A DNA stretch of 64,000 nucleotides from Kineococcus terrestris (GTDB lineage: Bacteria > Actinomycetota > Actinomycetes > Actinomycetales > Kineococcaceae): the NCBI RefSeq assembly GCF_041020765.1, contig NZ_JBEUEJ010000017.1. One strand, 5' to 3'. Positions 43,059 to 51,962 of the stretch are shown here, one piece after another. A program made the position numbers and the translations under genes. Each line of letters starts with the position of its first letter. Position 1 is the stretch's first letter. The notes under the pieces are model-generated. The model had not been told where the DNA came from, made no database searches, and was given only the letters and a program-made list of their open reading frames with translations.

Positions 43059-44104
43059 GCGCCCACGCCCTCCGAGCCGGCGAACTTGCGCCAGAACAGG
43101 TCCTTGTCGAGCTGCCCCGTGCGGATGAGGTGCTCCAGCTGCTTGAGGCGGGTGTGCCCGCGGCCGGTGAACGTCGCCTCGTCCAGGTCGATGGCGCGGA
43201 ACACCTCGACGAGCTGGGCGGCGCCCTTGTCGGCGTCCCAGTCGCAGGAGAAACCGGGCAGCGAGTCGTGGATCTTGTCGAAGTTCACCTTGTAGCTGCG
43301 GTTGTCGCCGTTGCTCTGGCCGAAGGTGATCTGCGCCTCGGGCAGCGCGCGGCCGACCGCCTCGGCGATCTCGCGCACGCGGTAGACCTGCTTGGAGTCG
43401 CCCACGTTGAACACCTGGTTGTGGACCGCCTCGCGCGGGGCGTCGAGCACGGCGCGGATCGACTTGGCGATGTCCAGGCCGTGCACGAGCGGGCGCCACG
43501 GGGAGCCGTCGGACGTCATGGCGATCTTGCCGGTGGTGTAGGCGAGACCCGCGAGGTTGTTCAGCACGATGTCGAAGCGCTGGCGCGGGGAGGCGCCGTA
43601 GGCCGTCGCGTTGCGCATGAACGTCGGCGAGAAGTCGTCGTCGGCCAGCGGGGCGACGTCGCGCTCGACGAGCGCCTTGCACTCGGCGTAGGCGGTCTGC
43701 GGGTTCACCGGCGAGGTCTCGTCGACGGTGTCCTCGGCCACGCCGTACACGGAGCAGCTCGACATGTAGACGAAGCGCTGCACGCCGGCGCGCTTGGCGG
43801 TCTCGGCCAGGCGCACGGACCCCTTGTGGTTCACGGTGAACGTGACGTCGGGGATGAGCTCGCCCAGCGGGTCGTTGGACAGCTCGGCCATGTGGACGAC
43901 GGCGTCGGCACCGGCCAGGTCGGCCTCGGTGACGTGGCGGATGTCCTTGGCCAGGGTCTCCACCGACGCCGTGGCGCCGTTGTAGAGCCAGCCGTTGCGG
44001 TAGTAGCCGGTGTCGATGCCGACGACCGAGTGGCCGGCGTCGAGCAGGGTCGGGGCGAGCAGGCAGCCGAGGTAGCCCTCGGTGCCGGTGACGACGATCT
44101 TCAC
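43055..44104 (-). CDS. NAD-dependent epimerase/dehydratase (extended SDR)
   Basis: A 349-aa extended short-chain dehydrogenase acting on nucleotide sugars. The NAD-binding motif is VTGTEGYLGCLLAP (GxxGxxG). The active site has MSSCSVYG (Ser) and YAECK (Tyr, Lys). The segment HMAELSNDPLGEL replaces the usual HLAA region and marks a distinct subgroup. It is not a canonical CDP-glucose 4,6-dehydratase (RfbG), though it follows the cytidylyltransferase and may do that step. ATG 44104 is 25 nt after the upstream gene. Confidence 0.88.
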   Translation of the reverse strand: MKIVVTGTEGYLGCLLAPTLLDAGHSVVGIDTGYYRNGWLYNGATASVETLAKDIRHVTEADLAGADAVVHMAELSNDPLGELIPDVTFTVNHKGSVRLAETAKRAGVQRFVYMSSCSVYGVAEDTVDETSPVNPQTAYAECKALVERDVAPLADDDFSPTFMRNATAYGASPRQRFDIVLNNLAGLAYTTGKIAMTSDGSPWRPLVHGLDIAKSIRAVLDAPREAVHNQVFNVGDSKQVYRVREIAEAVGRALPEAQITFGQSNGDNRSYKVNFDKIHDSLPGFSCDWDADKGAAQLVEVFRAIDLDEATFTGRGHTRLKQLEHLIRTGQLDKDLFWRKFAGSEGVGA

Positions 44105-44129
44105 GGGTGTTCTCCGGTTCCCTCGGTCC

Positions 44130-44942
44130 TCAGTCTTCCCAGATCTTCCACGGCGCCTGGCCGGAGTCCCAGAGCTTGTTGAACTCGGTCCACTCGCGGA
44201 AGGTGTCCATGCCCAGCCAGTAGCCCTCGTGCTTGGAGACGGTCAGCTGGCCGTCGCGGGCGACGGTCTGCAGCGGCTTCTGCTCCAGCATCATGTCCGG
44301 GTCGTCCTCGAGGTACTTGTCCGCGAACGCGCGGTCGAAGACGAAGAACCCGCCGTTGACCCAGCCGTCGGCCAGGGTCGGCTTCTCGTTGAACTCGGTG
44401 ACGGTGTCGCCGGTGACGTGCATCTCGCCGTAGCGCGAGCTGGGGTGCACCGCGGTGACGGTGGCCAGGCGGCCGCCGGCCTCGTGGTCGCGCAGCGTCT
44501 TGGCGATGTCGACGTCGCCGAGGCCGTCGCCGTAGGTCAGGACGAACCTGTCGGCGGTCAGGTGCTGCTCGACGCGCTTGATGCGGGCCGCGGTGGCGGT
44601 GGTCAGGCCCGTCTCGACGAAGGTGATCTCCCAGTCCTCCTGCACGCCGTCGGCGTGGTAGGTGGGGGCCTCCTGCGAGGACAGGTTCAGCGTGAAGTCG
44701 CCGGCGTTGAGGCGGTAGTCCAGGAAGTACCGCTTGATCATGTCGGACTTGTAGCCCAGGCACAGCACGAACTTGCGGAAGCCGTGCGCGCTGTAGAGCT
44801 TCATGATGTGCCACAGGATCGGCCGGCCGCCGATGTCGACCAGCGGCTTGGGCAGCTTCTCGCTGGCCTCGCGCAGCCGGGTGCCCATGCCTCCGCAGAG
44901 GATGACCACGGGGATCTCGGACACGGGCGTCTGCGTGCTCAT
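44130..44942 (-). CDS. rfbF: glucose-1-phosphate cytidylyltransferase
   Basis: Makes CDP-glucose from CTP and glucose-1-phosphate. It has 270 aa. The nucleotidyltransferase motif is VVILCGGMGTRLRE, followed by the catalytic Lys in EKLPKPLVDIGG. YGDGLGDVD holds the metal-binding Asp. NEKPTLADGWVNGGFFVF and the C-terminal WKIWED are typical of RfbF rather than dTDP- or UDP-glucose enzymes. ATG 44942 is preferred because AGGGAAG lies seven nt upstream. First gene of a four-gene operon for a CDP-sugar. Confidence 0.94.
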   Translation of the reverse strand: MSTQTPVSEIPVVILCGGMGTRLREASEKLPKPLVDIGGRPILWHIMKLYSAHGFRKFVLCLGYKSDMIKRYFLDYRLNAGDFTLNLSSQEAPTYHADGVQEDWEITFVETGLTTATAARIKRVEQHLTADRFVLTYGDGLGDVDIAKTLRDHEAGGRLATVTAVHPSSRYGEMHVTGDTVTEFNEKPTLADGWVNGGFFVFDRAFADKYLEDDPDMMLEQKPLQTVARDGQLTVSKHEGYWLGMDTFREWTEFNKLWDSGQAPWKIWED

Positions 44943-45097
44943 CGGCACTTCCCTCACTGATCGAGTCGTCGGTCATCGACACGTGGGGGGCGCACGACGC
45001 TGCCCGGCCCCGGACGGGGCACGGGTGGACGTCTGGAGCGGCGGCGCGACCCCCCACGAACCGCGCTGCCACCGGCGTCCGGGTGCGCTGCGACGTT

Positions 45098-45126
45098 ACT
45101 ACAGCACACTGATCACGGAGCGTTAA
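45098..45126 (-). promoter_or_regulatory. promoter of the CDP-sugar operon
   Basis: On the minus strand TTAACG (45126-45121), 17 nt, TGTAGT (45103-45098). This is the best sigma-A-like pair in the window and lies in an unusually AT-rich patch. The leader would be about 150 nt. Confidence 0.55.
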
Positions 45127-45163
45127 CTTCACTCCTTCGGGCGGACATCGGCCCGCCCGCACC

Positions 45164-46360
45164 TCAGTTCTGACGCAGGGAAACCAGGAGGTCACGCAGC
45201 GGAGTCATCGCGTCCTGCCAGGACACCGATCCGCTCTGCGCGACCCGCTCGGCGGCCCGGCGGCCCAGCTCCGCGGCCCGGGCCGGGTCGCCCAGCAGCG
45301 CGGCCAGGGCGTCGGCGAACTCCTGCGCCCCGTCGGCGACCTCCACGACGTCGCGGTGCCCCTCCAGCCCCTCCAGCCCCAGCGACGTCGTCAGCACCGC
45401 CCGCCCCCGGCTCAGCGCCTCGACGAGCTTGATCTTCGTCCCGCCGCCGGACAGCAGCGGCACCACGCACACGTCGGCCTCGGCGTAGAACGGGTCCACG
45501 CTCGGCACGTCGGAGCGGAACTCCACGCCCTCCGGCTCCCCCGACTCGCGCGGGTGCACCTGCGCCAGGTTGCGGCCCACGGCGGTGAACCGCGCCCGCG
45601 GCTCGCGCTCGTGCACCAGGGGCCACACCTCGTCCAGGAACCAGCGCAGCGCCTGCTTGTTCGGGCCGTAGTCGGCGGCCCCCACGAACAGCGCGCGGCC
45701 CAGCCCCGGCGCCGGCTGCGGCGCGCGGCCCGCGGCCGTCACCCCGTTGGGCACGAGCACCGTCTCCACGCCGTTGGCGCGCAGCACCTCCTGGTCGCGG
45801 CGGCTGCAGGCGGTGACGTGCCGGGCCCGGCGCGCGGCGGTCACCTCGTACCGGCGGAACCGCTCGACCTCGGGGGCCAGCAGGCGGCCCAGCACCGGGC
45901 GCTCGGTGCGCAGCCGCCGCTCCAGCAGGTCGGCCTCCACGTTGTGCAGGTCCAGCACGTCCACCGCGACGCCGGCCGGCACGTTGACGGCCATCTGCGG
46001 GAAGTCCACGTGCAGCACGTCCCCGGGACGCAGCTCGCGCCGCAGCAGGGCGTGCAGCGCCGGGGAGAACCACTTGCCCGCGAACGCCGACGCGCGCAGC
46101 ACCGCGCCCGGTCGCGGCGACGGCGAGCCGACGTGGTGCACCGTCACGTGGGCGGGCAGCTGCTCGCGCCAGTCCGGCCACTCGTCGAACCCGGTCACCT
46201 GCACGTCGTCGAACACCTGCGCGTAGGCGTCCAGGACGGCGCGCGAGCGCTGCCGGCCCCCGGAGTCGGTGCGCGCGGGCAGCTGCTTGAGCACCACCCA
46301 GGCCCGGCGGCCCCCCGCCGCCCGCTGCTGCTCCTGCTGCTCCTGCTGCTCCGGCGCCAT
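45164..46360 (-). CDS. family 4-type glycosyltransferase
   Basis: A 398-aa GT-B fold glycosyltransferase. An N-terminal Gln/Glu tract (QQEQQEQQ) is followed by the acceptor domain. The donor domain has RALFVGAADYGPNKQALRWFL, RFTAVGRNL and the EX7E-like PLLSGGGTKIKLVEALSRGRAVLTT. It is probably retaining and uses a nucleotide sugar. It stands upstream of the CDP-sugar operon on the same strand but has no overlap with it. The resemblance to enzymes of polysaccharide clusters and the context suggest a role in surface polysaccharide assembly. Confidence 0.9.
   Translation of the reverse strand: MAPEQQEQQEQQRAAGGRRAWVVLKQLPARTDSGGRQRSRAVLDAYAQVFDDVQVTGFDEWPDWREQLPAHVTVHHVGSPSPRPGAVLRASAFAGKWFSPALHALLRRELRPGDVLHVDFPQMAVNVPAGVAVDVLDLHNVEADLLERRLRTERPVLGRLLAPEVERFRRYEVTAARRARHVTACSRRDQEVLRANGVETVLVPNGVTAAGRAPQPAPGLGRALFVGAADYGPNKQALRWFLDEVWPLVHEREPRARFTAVGRNLAQVHPRESGEPEGVEFRSDVPSVDPFYAEADVCVVPLLSGGGTKIKLVEALSRGRAVLTTSLGLEGLEGHRDVVEVADGAQEFADALAALLGDPARAAELGRRAAERVAQSGSVSWQDAMTPLRDLLVSLRQN
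46325..46358. repeat. CTG/CTC microsatellite encoding a Gln tract
   Basis: Repeats of CTGCTC and CTGCTG near the start of the glycosyltransferase gene encode QQEQQEQQ. Prone to slippage. Confidence 0.6.
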
Positions 46361-46633
46361 GCGCTCCGGTCCCCCCTCGAACGTCCCGCGGTCGGCCCCT
46401 CTCTACCAGACCGCCGCGCGGCGCGGCCCCGCAGCGGAGCCCGGGTGGACCGGACGTGCACGGGCGCTCGCCCCCGTCACCCGGACGGCCCCCGTGCGGG
46501 TGACGCCCGGGCGACGGGCGGGACAACTCCCCCGCCGCGCGCCGCCGTGCACCTATCCTGGGCGTGACACACGACACGCGGCGCGGGCGAGACCGGGGGG
46601 AACGGGTCCGCCCGCCGTGGAGACGGGGGAGAC

Positions 46634-47665
46634 GTGACGGTGGACGTGCGGGTCGACGCGGCGACGGACGACGGAGCCGGGGGAGCACCCGGTCCGGTGA
46701 CCGCGGACGGGCGCGTGCGCCACCCCGCGGACCCGGCCCGCAGCTTCGACGCGGAACTGGTCCTGGTCAGCTACAAGAGCGCCCACCAGCTGCGCGAGCT
46801 GCTGGCCGGGCTGCCCGAGCAGCTGCCCGTGGTCGTCGTGGACAACGCGTGCGACGCCGACGGCGTGCGCGCCGTCGTCGAGGCGCGCCCGCGGGGGCGC
46901 TACGTGGACTCCGGCGGCGGCAAGGGTTTCGCCCGCGCGGCCAACATGGGCGCGCGCAGCAGCACCCACGAGTTCGTGGTGTTCGGCAACCCCGACTCCC
47001 GCCCGACCGTCGCCGCGTTCGCGCAGATCCTCGCCGACGTCGCCGACGACCCGTCCTGCGCGGCCAGCGCGGCGACGATGGTGGGCGTCGACGGGCACGT
47101 CGAGCTGGGCGTGGGCGGGTGGGAGCCCACCGTGCGCCGGGCCCTCGTGCACTCCGCGGGCCTGCACAAGCTGATGCCGCGCGCCGGCCTGTACGCCAAG
47201 CCCCGCCCGGGCGAGGACCTCACCGTCGACTGGACGACCGGCGCGTGCATGGCGGTGCGCCGCAGCACCTTCGTCGAGCTGGGCGGTTTCGACGAGGAGT
47301 TCTACGTCTACAACGAGGACATGGCCTTCGGGCGCGCCGCCCGCGAGCACGGGCTGCACGAGAAGCTGCGCACCGACGTCCTCGTGCCGCACGCCGCCGG
47401 GGGGTCCGGCGCGCCGTCGCTGGAGATGCTGCGGCTGCGCGGGGCGGCGATGTCGCGCTACCTGGCCCGCCACCACGGCGGGCCCTCGCACCGGCTGCTG
47501 ACGACGGCGCTGGCCGCCGGGTACGCCGTGCGCGCCGCGCAGCGCACGGTGCTGCGCCAGAGCGACCGCGCCAGCCAGCACTGGGCCTACGTCAAGGGCG
47601 TGACCACGGGCCGCGCCAGCGTGGCCGGCAAGGTCGTCATGGAGCGCTCCCCGCGCGTGCCCTGA
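46634..47665 (+). CDS. family 2 glycosyltransferase (rhamnosyltransferase-like)
   Basis: A 343-aa GT-A fold enzyme. After a 40-residue acidic N-terminus come ELVLVSYKSAHQLRELL and VVVVDNACDADG. The nucleotide-sugar region SGGGKGFARAANMGA and the metal motif region FGNPDSRP (DxD-like) follow, then VDWTTGACMAVRRSTFVELGGFDEEFYVYNEDMAFG, the acceptor/catalytic segment. It resembles WbbL-type rhamnosyltransferases. GTG 46634 has GGGGGAGAC directly upstream. A TATCCT at about 46554 may be its -10 element. Confidence 0.88.
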   Translation: MTVDVRVDAATDDGAGGAPGPVTADGRVRHPADPARSFDAELVLVSYKSAHQLRELLAGLPEQLPVVVVDNACDADGVRAVVEARPRGRYVDSGGGKGFARAANMGARSSTHEFVVFGNPDSRPTVAAFAQILADVADDPSCAASAATMVGVDGHVELGVGGWEPTVRRALVHSAGLHKLMPRAGLYAKPRPGEDLTVDWTTGACMAVRRSTFVELGGFDEEFYVYNEDMAFGRAAREHGLHEKLRTDVLVPHAAGGSGAPSLEMLRLRGAAMSRYLARHHGGPSHRLLTTALAAGYAVRAAQRTVLRQSDRASQHWAYVKGVTTGRASVAGKVVMERSPRVP

Positions 47666-47678
47666 CGGGCAGCGGGAC

Positions 47679-47715
47679 CGCCCGCGGCCCCGGCGCAGCG
47701 CCGGGGCCGCGGGCG
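47679..47715. terminator. bidirectional terminator, perfect 17-bp stem
   Basis: Arms 47679-47695 and 47699-47715 with a CAG loop, between two convergent glycosyltransferase genes. Confidence 0.8.
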
Positions 47716-47720
47716 CGCGG

Positions 47721-48833
47721 TCAGCGGGCGGGCTTGTCCCACTTCAGGACGCGGTCGCCGCGCAGGAAGCGGCGCATCCCGCCCACGGCGACGACCTGCA
47801 GGTACAGCACCTGCGCGGCCACGCGGCCGGGCAGCGGCACGCGGCGGCCCTTCTCCTGCGCCACGAGCGCGGCCGCGGCGACGGCGTGCCCGGCGAGGAA
47901 CACCTGCGCGGTGCGGCTGCGCCGGGCCGAGCCGGCGGCCAGCCCCAGCAGGGCGACGTGGCTGAGCGGTCCCAGGGTGGAGCGCCACAGCTTGTGGCCC
48001 CACAGCTCGGCGCTGACGAGGCCGCGGGCGGGCGAGAGCAGGTGCTTCTTGCGCCACATGACCCACAGGCCGCCGCCCAGCACGCGCGTCTTGCGCTCCC
48101 AGGACAGGTCGATCGAGCCGATGGACGGCTCGGTCATCAGCGCGCGCGGCTCGTAGGCCACCGACCAGCCGCGGTCCATGACGTCGAGGGCGACCCAGAA
48201 GTCGTCGTTGGAGATGTCCGCGGGGATCGGCTCCCACGCCTCGCGCCGGACGGCGCACAGGCCGCCGTCGAGCCCGAGCGTGGTGCCGAGGCGCGCCTCG
48301 TTGCGCTTGATCCAGCTCTCGAAGCGCCAGTAGGCCAGCTCACCGCCCTCGCCCTCGAGCTTCTCCCCCGCCACGGCGCCCGTGCCGGGCGCGAGCAGCG
48401 CGGAGACGAGGTAGGCGATGGCGTCGTACTCCAGCTCGGAGTTCGCGTCGCTGATGACGACGAGGTCGTGGGTGGCCGCGCGCACGCCGGCGTTGAGGGC
48501 CTGCGACTTGCCGCCGCGCTCGGCCAGCAGCAGCACGCGCGCACCGGCGGCGCGGGCCGCGTCGGCGGTCGCGGGGTCGCCGTCGGCGACCACGAGGACC
48601 TCCAGCTCGCCCTGGTAGCCGTTCTTGCGGACGTTGTCGACCTTGGCGGCGATGACGCCGCGCTCCAGGTACGCCGGCACCAGCACGGTGACGCCCGGCC
48701 ACTGCGGCGGGGCCTCGACCTGCGGCGGGCGCTTGGCCCGGGCGGCCAGGTGCAGGGCCACGGGGTACACGAGGTGCCCCACGGCGGTGGACGTCGCCAG
48801 GGCGACGGCGAGCGCGGACCGTGCAACGGTCAT
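47721..48833 (-). CDS. membrane-associated family 2 glycosyltransferase
   Basis: A 370-aa GT2 enzyme. An N-terminal helix (about 5-28) is followed by VTVLVPAYLERGVIAAKVDNV, VLVVADGDPATADAA and VVISDANSELE (DxN variant of the metal motif). Then LDGGLCAVRREAWEPI, ISNDDFWVALDVM and a WERKTRVLGG segment correspond to the ED and (Q/R)XXRW regions of processive synthases. Two or three C-terminal helices follow. Similar to poly-N-acetylglucosamine or hyaluronan-type synthases, although the terminal motif is not QXXRW. ATG 48833 has GGGGGGAA 5 nt upstream. Confidence 0.87.
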   Translation of the reverse strand: MTVARSALAVALATSTAVGHLVYPVALHLAARAKRPPQVEAPPQWPGVTVLVPAYLERGVIAAKVDNVRKNGYQGELEVLVVADGDPATADAARAAGARVLLLAERGGKSQALNAGVRAATHDLVVISDANSELEYDAIAYLVSALLAPGTGAVAGEKLEGEGGELAYWRFESWIKRNEARLGTTLGLDGGLCAVRREAWEPIPADISNDDFWVALDVMDRGWSVAYEPRALMTEPSIGSIDLSWERKTRVLGGGLWVMWRKKHLLSPARGLVSAELWGHKLWRSTLGPLSHVALLGLAAGSARRSRTAQVFLAGHAVAAAALVAQEKGRRVPLPGRVAAQVLYLQVVAVGGMRRFLRGDRVLKWDKPAR

Positions 48834-49108
48834 CGGTTCCCCCCACGGGTGCTGGCGCGCCGGGCGCCCGGTCTGCGTCCACGTCCGCGCACCCCCCGGC
48901 CGCGCGGATCGGCACCGACAGTACCCGCGGGGGCACGCGGCGGGGAAGTCGCAGCACCTCGCGGGTGCGCCGTCGGGGTTCTCCCGGCCCGCATCTCACG
49001 GTCAGTACCGCCATCGTGACTCGCAGTCGTGGACGGCGAGGACCCCGGCCGCGACCGGGAGGTCGCGACCGGGGTCCGGTCAGCGGGTGCGCTCGCGCGC
49101 GGCGGGGC
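48834..49108. other. gap with candidate promoter and terminator
   Basis: On the minus strand TACTGT (48923-48918) may be the -10 element for the glycosyltransferase at 47721-48833. The terminator of the malectin-GH26 gene lies at 49040-49077. Confidence 0.4.
49040..49077 (-). terminator. terminator of the malectin-GH26 gene
   Basis: 17-bp arms with one mismatch (49040-49056, 49061-49077) and a GGGA loop. Confidence 0.75.
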
Positions 49109-50662
49109 TCAGAACAGCTCGCGGTACTTGGCGGCGGACTTCGGCATGCGGGTGCCCTCGGTCAGCAGCCAGCGCTTGGCGTCGATGTCGCAGTTGAACT
49201 GCACCTCGTACAGCAGCTTGCCCGCACCGGTGCCGCCGTTGGCGCGGAAGAAGTCGAACATGCCCTGGACGAACGCGGGCGAGTCGCCGTTGTCGGCGTT
49301 GCCGGACCACTCCGAGACCGACAGCGGCAGCCCGACGCTCTTGGCGAAGGCCAGGTGCTGGGCCAGGCCCTTGGGGGCGCCGAAGCCGTCGACCTGCTGC
49401 AGGGAGGAGGCGAACGTCGCCGCGTCACCCGCGTACGGGTACTGGTTGTAGTAGTCGACGCCCATCACGTCGACGAACTGCGTGCCCGGGAAGGTCTTGC
49501 GCCAGTCGACGTTCGAGCCGACGGACTCGCGGTTGACGTTGAAGACCAGCTTGGCGCCCGGGAAGACCTCCTTCTGCAGCGCGCGGTAGCGCTTCCACGC
49601 CGCGACGAAGTCCTGCGCGTTGCCCGCGTTCACGCTCCACGGGTACCAGTTGCCGTTCATCTCGTGCGCGAAGCGGATGTGGACGGTGCCGGGGCGGTTG
49701 CCCCACTTCGTGCGCAGCGTGGTCAGCGAGGCGCGCCAGCGGGCGTCGTACGCACCGCGGGCGGCGGCCGACCAGCTCTCGCCGCGGTCGAACGCACCGA
49801 CCGCGACGTCGAGGTCGCCGGTCCAGCTGCCGTACTCGGCGCCGCGGTCCAGCTGCCAGAAGTTCGCGGCGGAGGTGTTGTTGTCCGACCACGTCGCGGC
49901 GATGCCCACCTGCGAGCCGCGCCAGGCGCCGAACGCGCCGGAGGCGACACCGACGCCGGAGGCGCCGGACTTCCACGGGCCGGCCGTGGCGGGAGCCGGG
50001 GCGGGCGCGGGGGCCGGGGCGGGAGCCGGAGCGGGAGCAGGAGCCGGGGCGGGCGCCGGGACGACGGGGGCGGGCGCCGGGGACGGGCTCACCGGCCGGG
50101 GGTTCTGCACGACGGCACCGGTCGTGACCGGGACGACCTGCACCGCACCGACCTTGGCGTGGTTGCGGGTGGCGGAGAACCCGAGGTCCAGCGAGCCGTC
50201 GGCGACGGTGACGCGGAACGTGCGGTCCACGGCGGTGTCCTTGCCCGCGACGGCGAACAGGTCCAGGTCGGTGACGACCCGCGCGCCCTCGGCGGTGACG
50301 GAGAACACGCGGGCGCCCTTCGCGCCGAAGTACGTCTCGGCCATCTTCAGCGTCACGTCGTAGGTGCCGTTCGGCACCTGCGCGCGCCAGGCGCTCATGC
50401 CCCAGTGCTCCGACTGGTACAGGCGGTCGTCGGCGGTGCCGCGGATGTCGTTCGCGGTGACCGAGGGCACCTGGTACCCGCCGGTGAAGCCGGTGCCGGC
50501 GGACCACGTGTTCCCGGCGGCGTCCGTCACGGCGCTCTTCTGCGTGCTGACGCGCACGGTCGCGCCGTTGGCCGACGCGGAGGCGGCGCCGGCGGTGGTC
50601 AGGCCGGCGGTGGCGACGGCGACGGCGGTGGCGGACAGCAGGAACCTGGTGGTGGCGCGCAT
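49109..50662 (-). CDS. secreted malectin-like plus GH26-like glycosidase
   Basis: A 517-aa exported protein. Residues 1-31 are a signal peptide (probable cut after ASASA). About 33-178 form a malectin-like carbohydrate-binding domain (YQSEHWGMSAWRAQVPNGTYDVTLKMAETYF). A Pro-Ala repeat linker covers about 195-227. About 230-517 are a GH26-like catalytic domain; RFAHEMNGNWYPW gives the acid/base Glu334, and SVSEWSG gives the likely nucleophile Glu451. GH26 enzymes cleave beta-mannans and related glucans. The location in a polysaccharide locus suggests trimming or release of the cell's own polymer. Confidence 0.88.
   Translation of the reverse strand: MRATTRFLLSATAVAVATAGLTTAGAASASANGATVRVSTQKSAVTDAAGNTWSAGTGFTGGYQVPSVTANDIRGTADDRLYQSEHWGMSAWRAQVPNGTYDVTLKMAETYFGAKGARVFSVTAEGARVVTDLDLFAVAGKDTAVDRTFRVTVADGSLDLGFSATRNHAKVGAVQVVPVTTGAVVQNPRPVSPSPAPAPVVPAPAPAPAPAPAPAPAPAPAPAPATAGPWKSGASGVGVASGAFGAWRGSQVGIAATWSDNNTSAANFWQLDRGAEYGSWTGDLDVAVGAFDRGESWSAAARGAYDARWRASLTTLRTKWGNRPGTVHIRFAHEMNGNWYPWSVNAGNAQDFVAAWKRYRALQKEVFPGAKLVFNVNRESVGSNVDWRKTFPGTQFVDVMGVDYYNQYPYAGDAATFASSLQQVDGFGAPKGLAQHLAFAKSVGLPLSVSEWSGNADNGDSPAFVQGMFDFFRANGGTGAGKLLYEVQFNCDIDAKRWLLTEGTRMPKSAAKYRELF
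49985..50060. repeat. Pro-Ala linker repeat
   Basis: A GC-rich tandem array of 6-bp units encodes about 13 Pro-Ala pairs between the malectin-like and GH26-like domains. Not a CRISPR: no spacers. Confidence 0.7.
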
Positions 50663-51081
50663 GGGGGTGACCTCGTTCGCAGGTGGGGGGACGCTGCGCG
50701 CTGCGGCGCGCGGCGGTCCCGGTGCGGTCGTCCGGGGTGGTTCGGGAAGCGTTCTGGTGGTGCGGAAGTCCACTGGGGTGCTGCAGGAGTTCTCGGGGAG
50801 GTCCCCGGGGGCCTTGAGCCGGAACGGCGCGGAACCTGTAACGCGGCGGCCACCGCGCGCGATGAACTCCCCCGGTCTCCACGGGCCGTGACGAGCGCGG
50901 GTCGGGTTGCGCCGATCGGGTGACCGCCGCACGAGGAGCGCGCACGCACGGTGACAGCACCTCCCCGGACCGTGCCCGCACCGGTAACCTCCGACCGAGC
51001 GGGGCGCCAGTGCCCCGCCGCGGCGGGCCCGCACCGGTCCCGCCGGCCACCGGCACCAGCGACACCGACGCAGGGGGGACC
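50663..51081. other. 419-base divergent gap
   Basis: Divergent promoter region for the malectin-GH26 gene (minus) and the 51082 gene (plus). TAACCT at 50985-50990 is a possible plus-strand -10 element, and GTTACAGG around 50840 (minus strand) a possible one for the secreted enzyme. No gene seen. Confidence 0.4.
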
Positions 51082-51921
51082 GTGCGACTGCACGCCGTCT
51101 ACCGCACGCACGGCGGCGAGAACGCCAAGGGGCGCCCGGAGTGGTACTCCAAGGAGGTCGCGCTGCAGTCGTTCCTGCGCGCGGTCGAGCGCGCCCGCGG
51201 CGAGGGCCTGGACGTCGAGCTCGTCGTCCTGGGCGACGGGCCGCTGGACCCGGCGACGACGGCGCTGGCGCGCGCGTGGGGCGACCTGGTGACGATCAGC
51301 GCCGGCGACAACCGGCGCAGCTACCTGCACGCCGTCTCGCTGCCGCGGCGGCGGGAGTGGCCGGCCGGCGACCTCGTCCTCCTCGCCGAGGACGACTACC
51401 TGTGGCGCCCGGACGCCCTCGTGGAGCTGGTCGCGGCCGCGCGCTCGCACCCCGACGCGGACTACCTCGCCCCGTACGGTCCGGCGCCCGACGAGCCGGG
51501 CGCGCCGCAGCGCTGGGAGCGGATCGAGAGCACGACGAGCACCTTCGCCGCCCGGGCCGGGGCGCTGCGCCAGGACGAGCGCCTGCTGGCGCTGTGCGCG
51601 TGGTCCGGCGGCGACTTCGACGTCACCACCTGCATGACCCTGGCCGGCCGACCCCGGTTCTCGGTGCGCGACCTCGTCGTGCACCACCCCACCGACGACC
51701 CCGTGCCGGCGCACGTGGCCGCGGCCCGGCACGGCTACCTGGCGGCGCTGCGCCTGGCGGTGGACGCGCGGGCCGCGCTGCGCCGGCCCGCGCGGCGGCG
51801 CGCGCTGCTGGGTGCGCGGCCCGTGCTGGCCACGCACGGCGAGGAGGGCTGGGTGGCCCCCGGCGACTGGGCGCAGCTGGCGGAGAGCACCCGGCGCTGG
51901 GCCGCTGGCGCCCTCGCCTGA
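51082..51921 (+). CDS. glycosyltransferase-like protein
   Basis: A 279-aa protein with GT-A-like features: RLHAVYRTHGGENAKGRPEW, DVELVVLGDGPLDP and the acidic VLLAEDDYLWRPDALVEL, which resembles a DxD metal site. The later CAWSGGDFDVTTCMT may bind an acceptor. No transmembrane helix. It is not closely like the GT2 genes nearby and may belong to a separate, unnamed family. GTG 51082 is preceded by GGGGGGACC. It ends before a strong terminator shared with the Wzz-like gene. Confidence 0.75.
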   Translation: MRLHAVYRTHGGENAKGRPEWYSKEVALQSFLRAVERARGEGLDVELVVLGDGPLDPATTALARAWGDLVTISAGDNRRSYLHAVSLPRRREWPAGDLVLLAEDDYLWRPDALVELVAAARSHPDADYLAPYGPAPDEPGAPQRWERIESTTSTFAARAGALRQDERLLALCAWSGGDFDVTTCMTLAGRPRFSVRDLVVHHPTDDPVPAHVAAARHGYLAALRLAVDARAALRRPARRRALLGARPVLATHGEEGWVAPGDWAQLAESTRRWAAGALA

Positions 51922-51962
51922 CGCCGCGCCCGACGCCGCGCCGGGCGCGCACCGGCCCCGGG

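Noticed and set aside
49985..50095. Repeated GC-rich units, possible CRISPR
   Set aside because: Units are 6 bp, contiguous and in frame, encoding Pro-Ala; there are no spacers and no cas genes.
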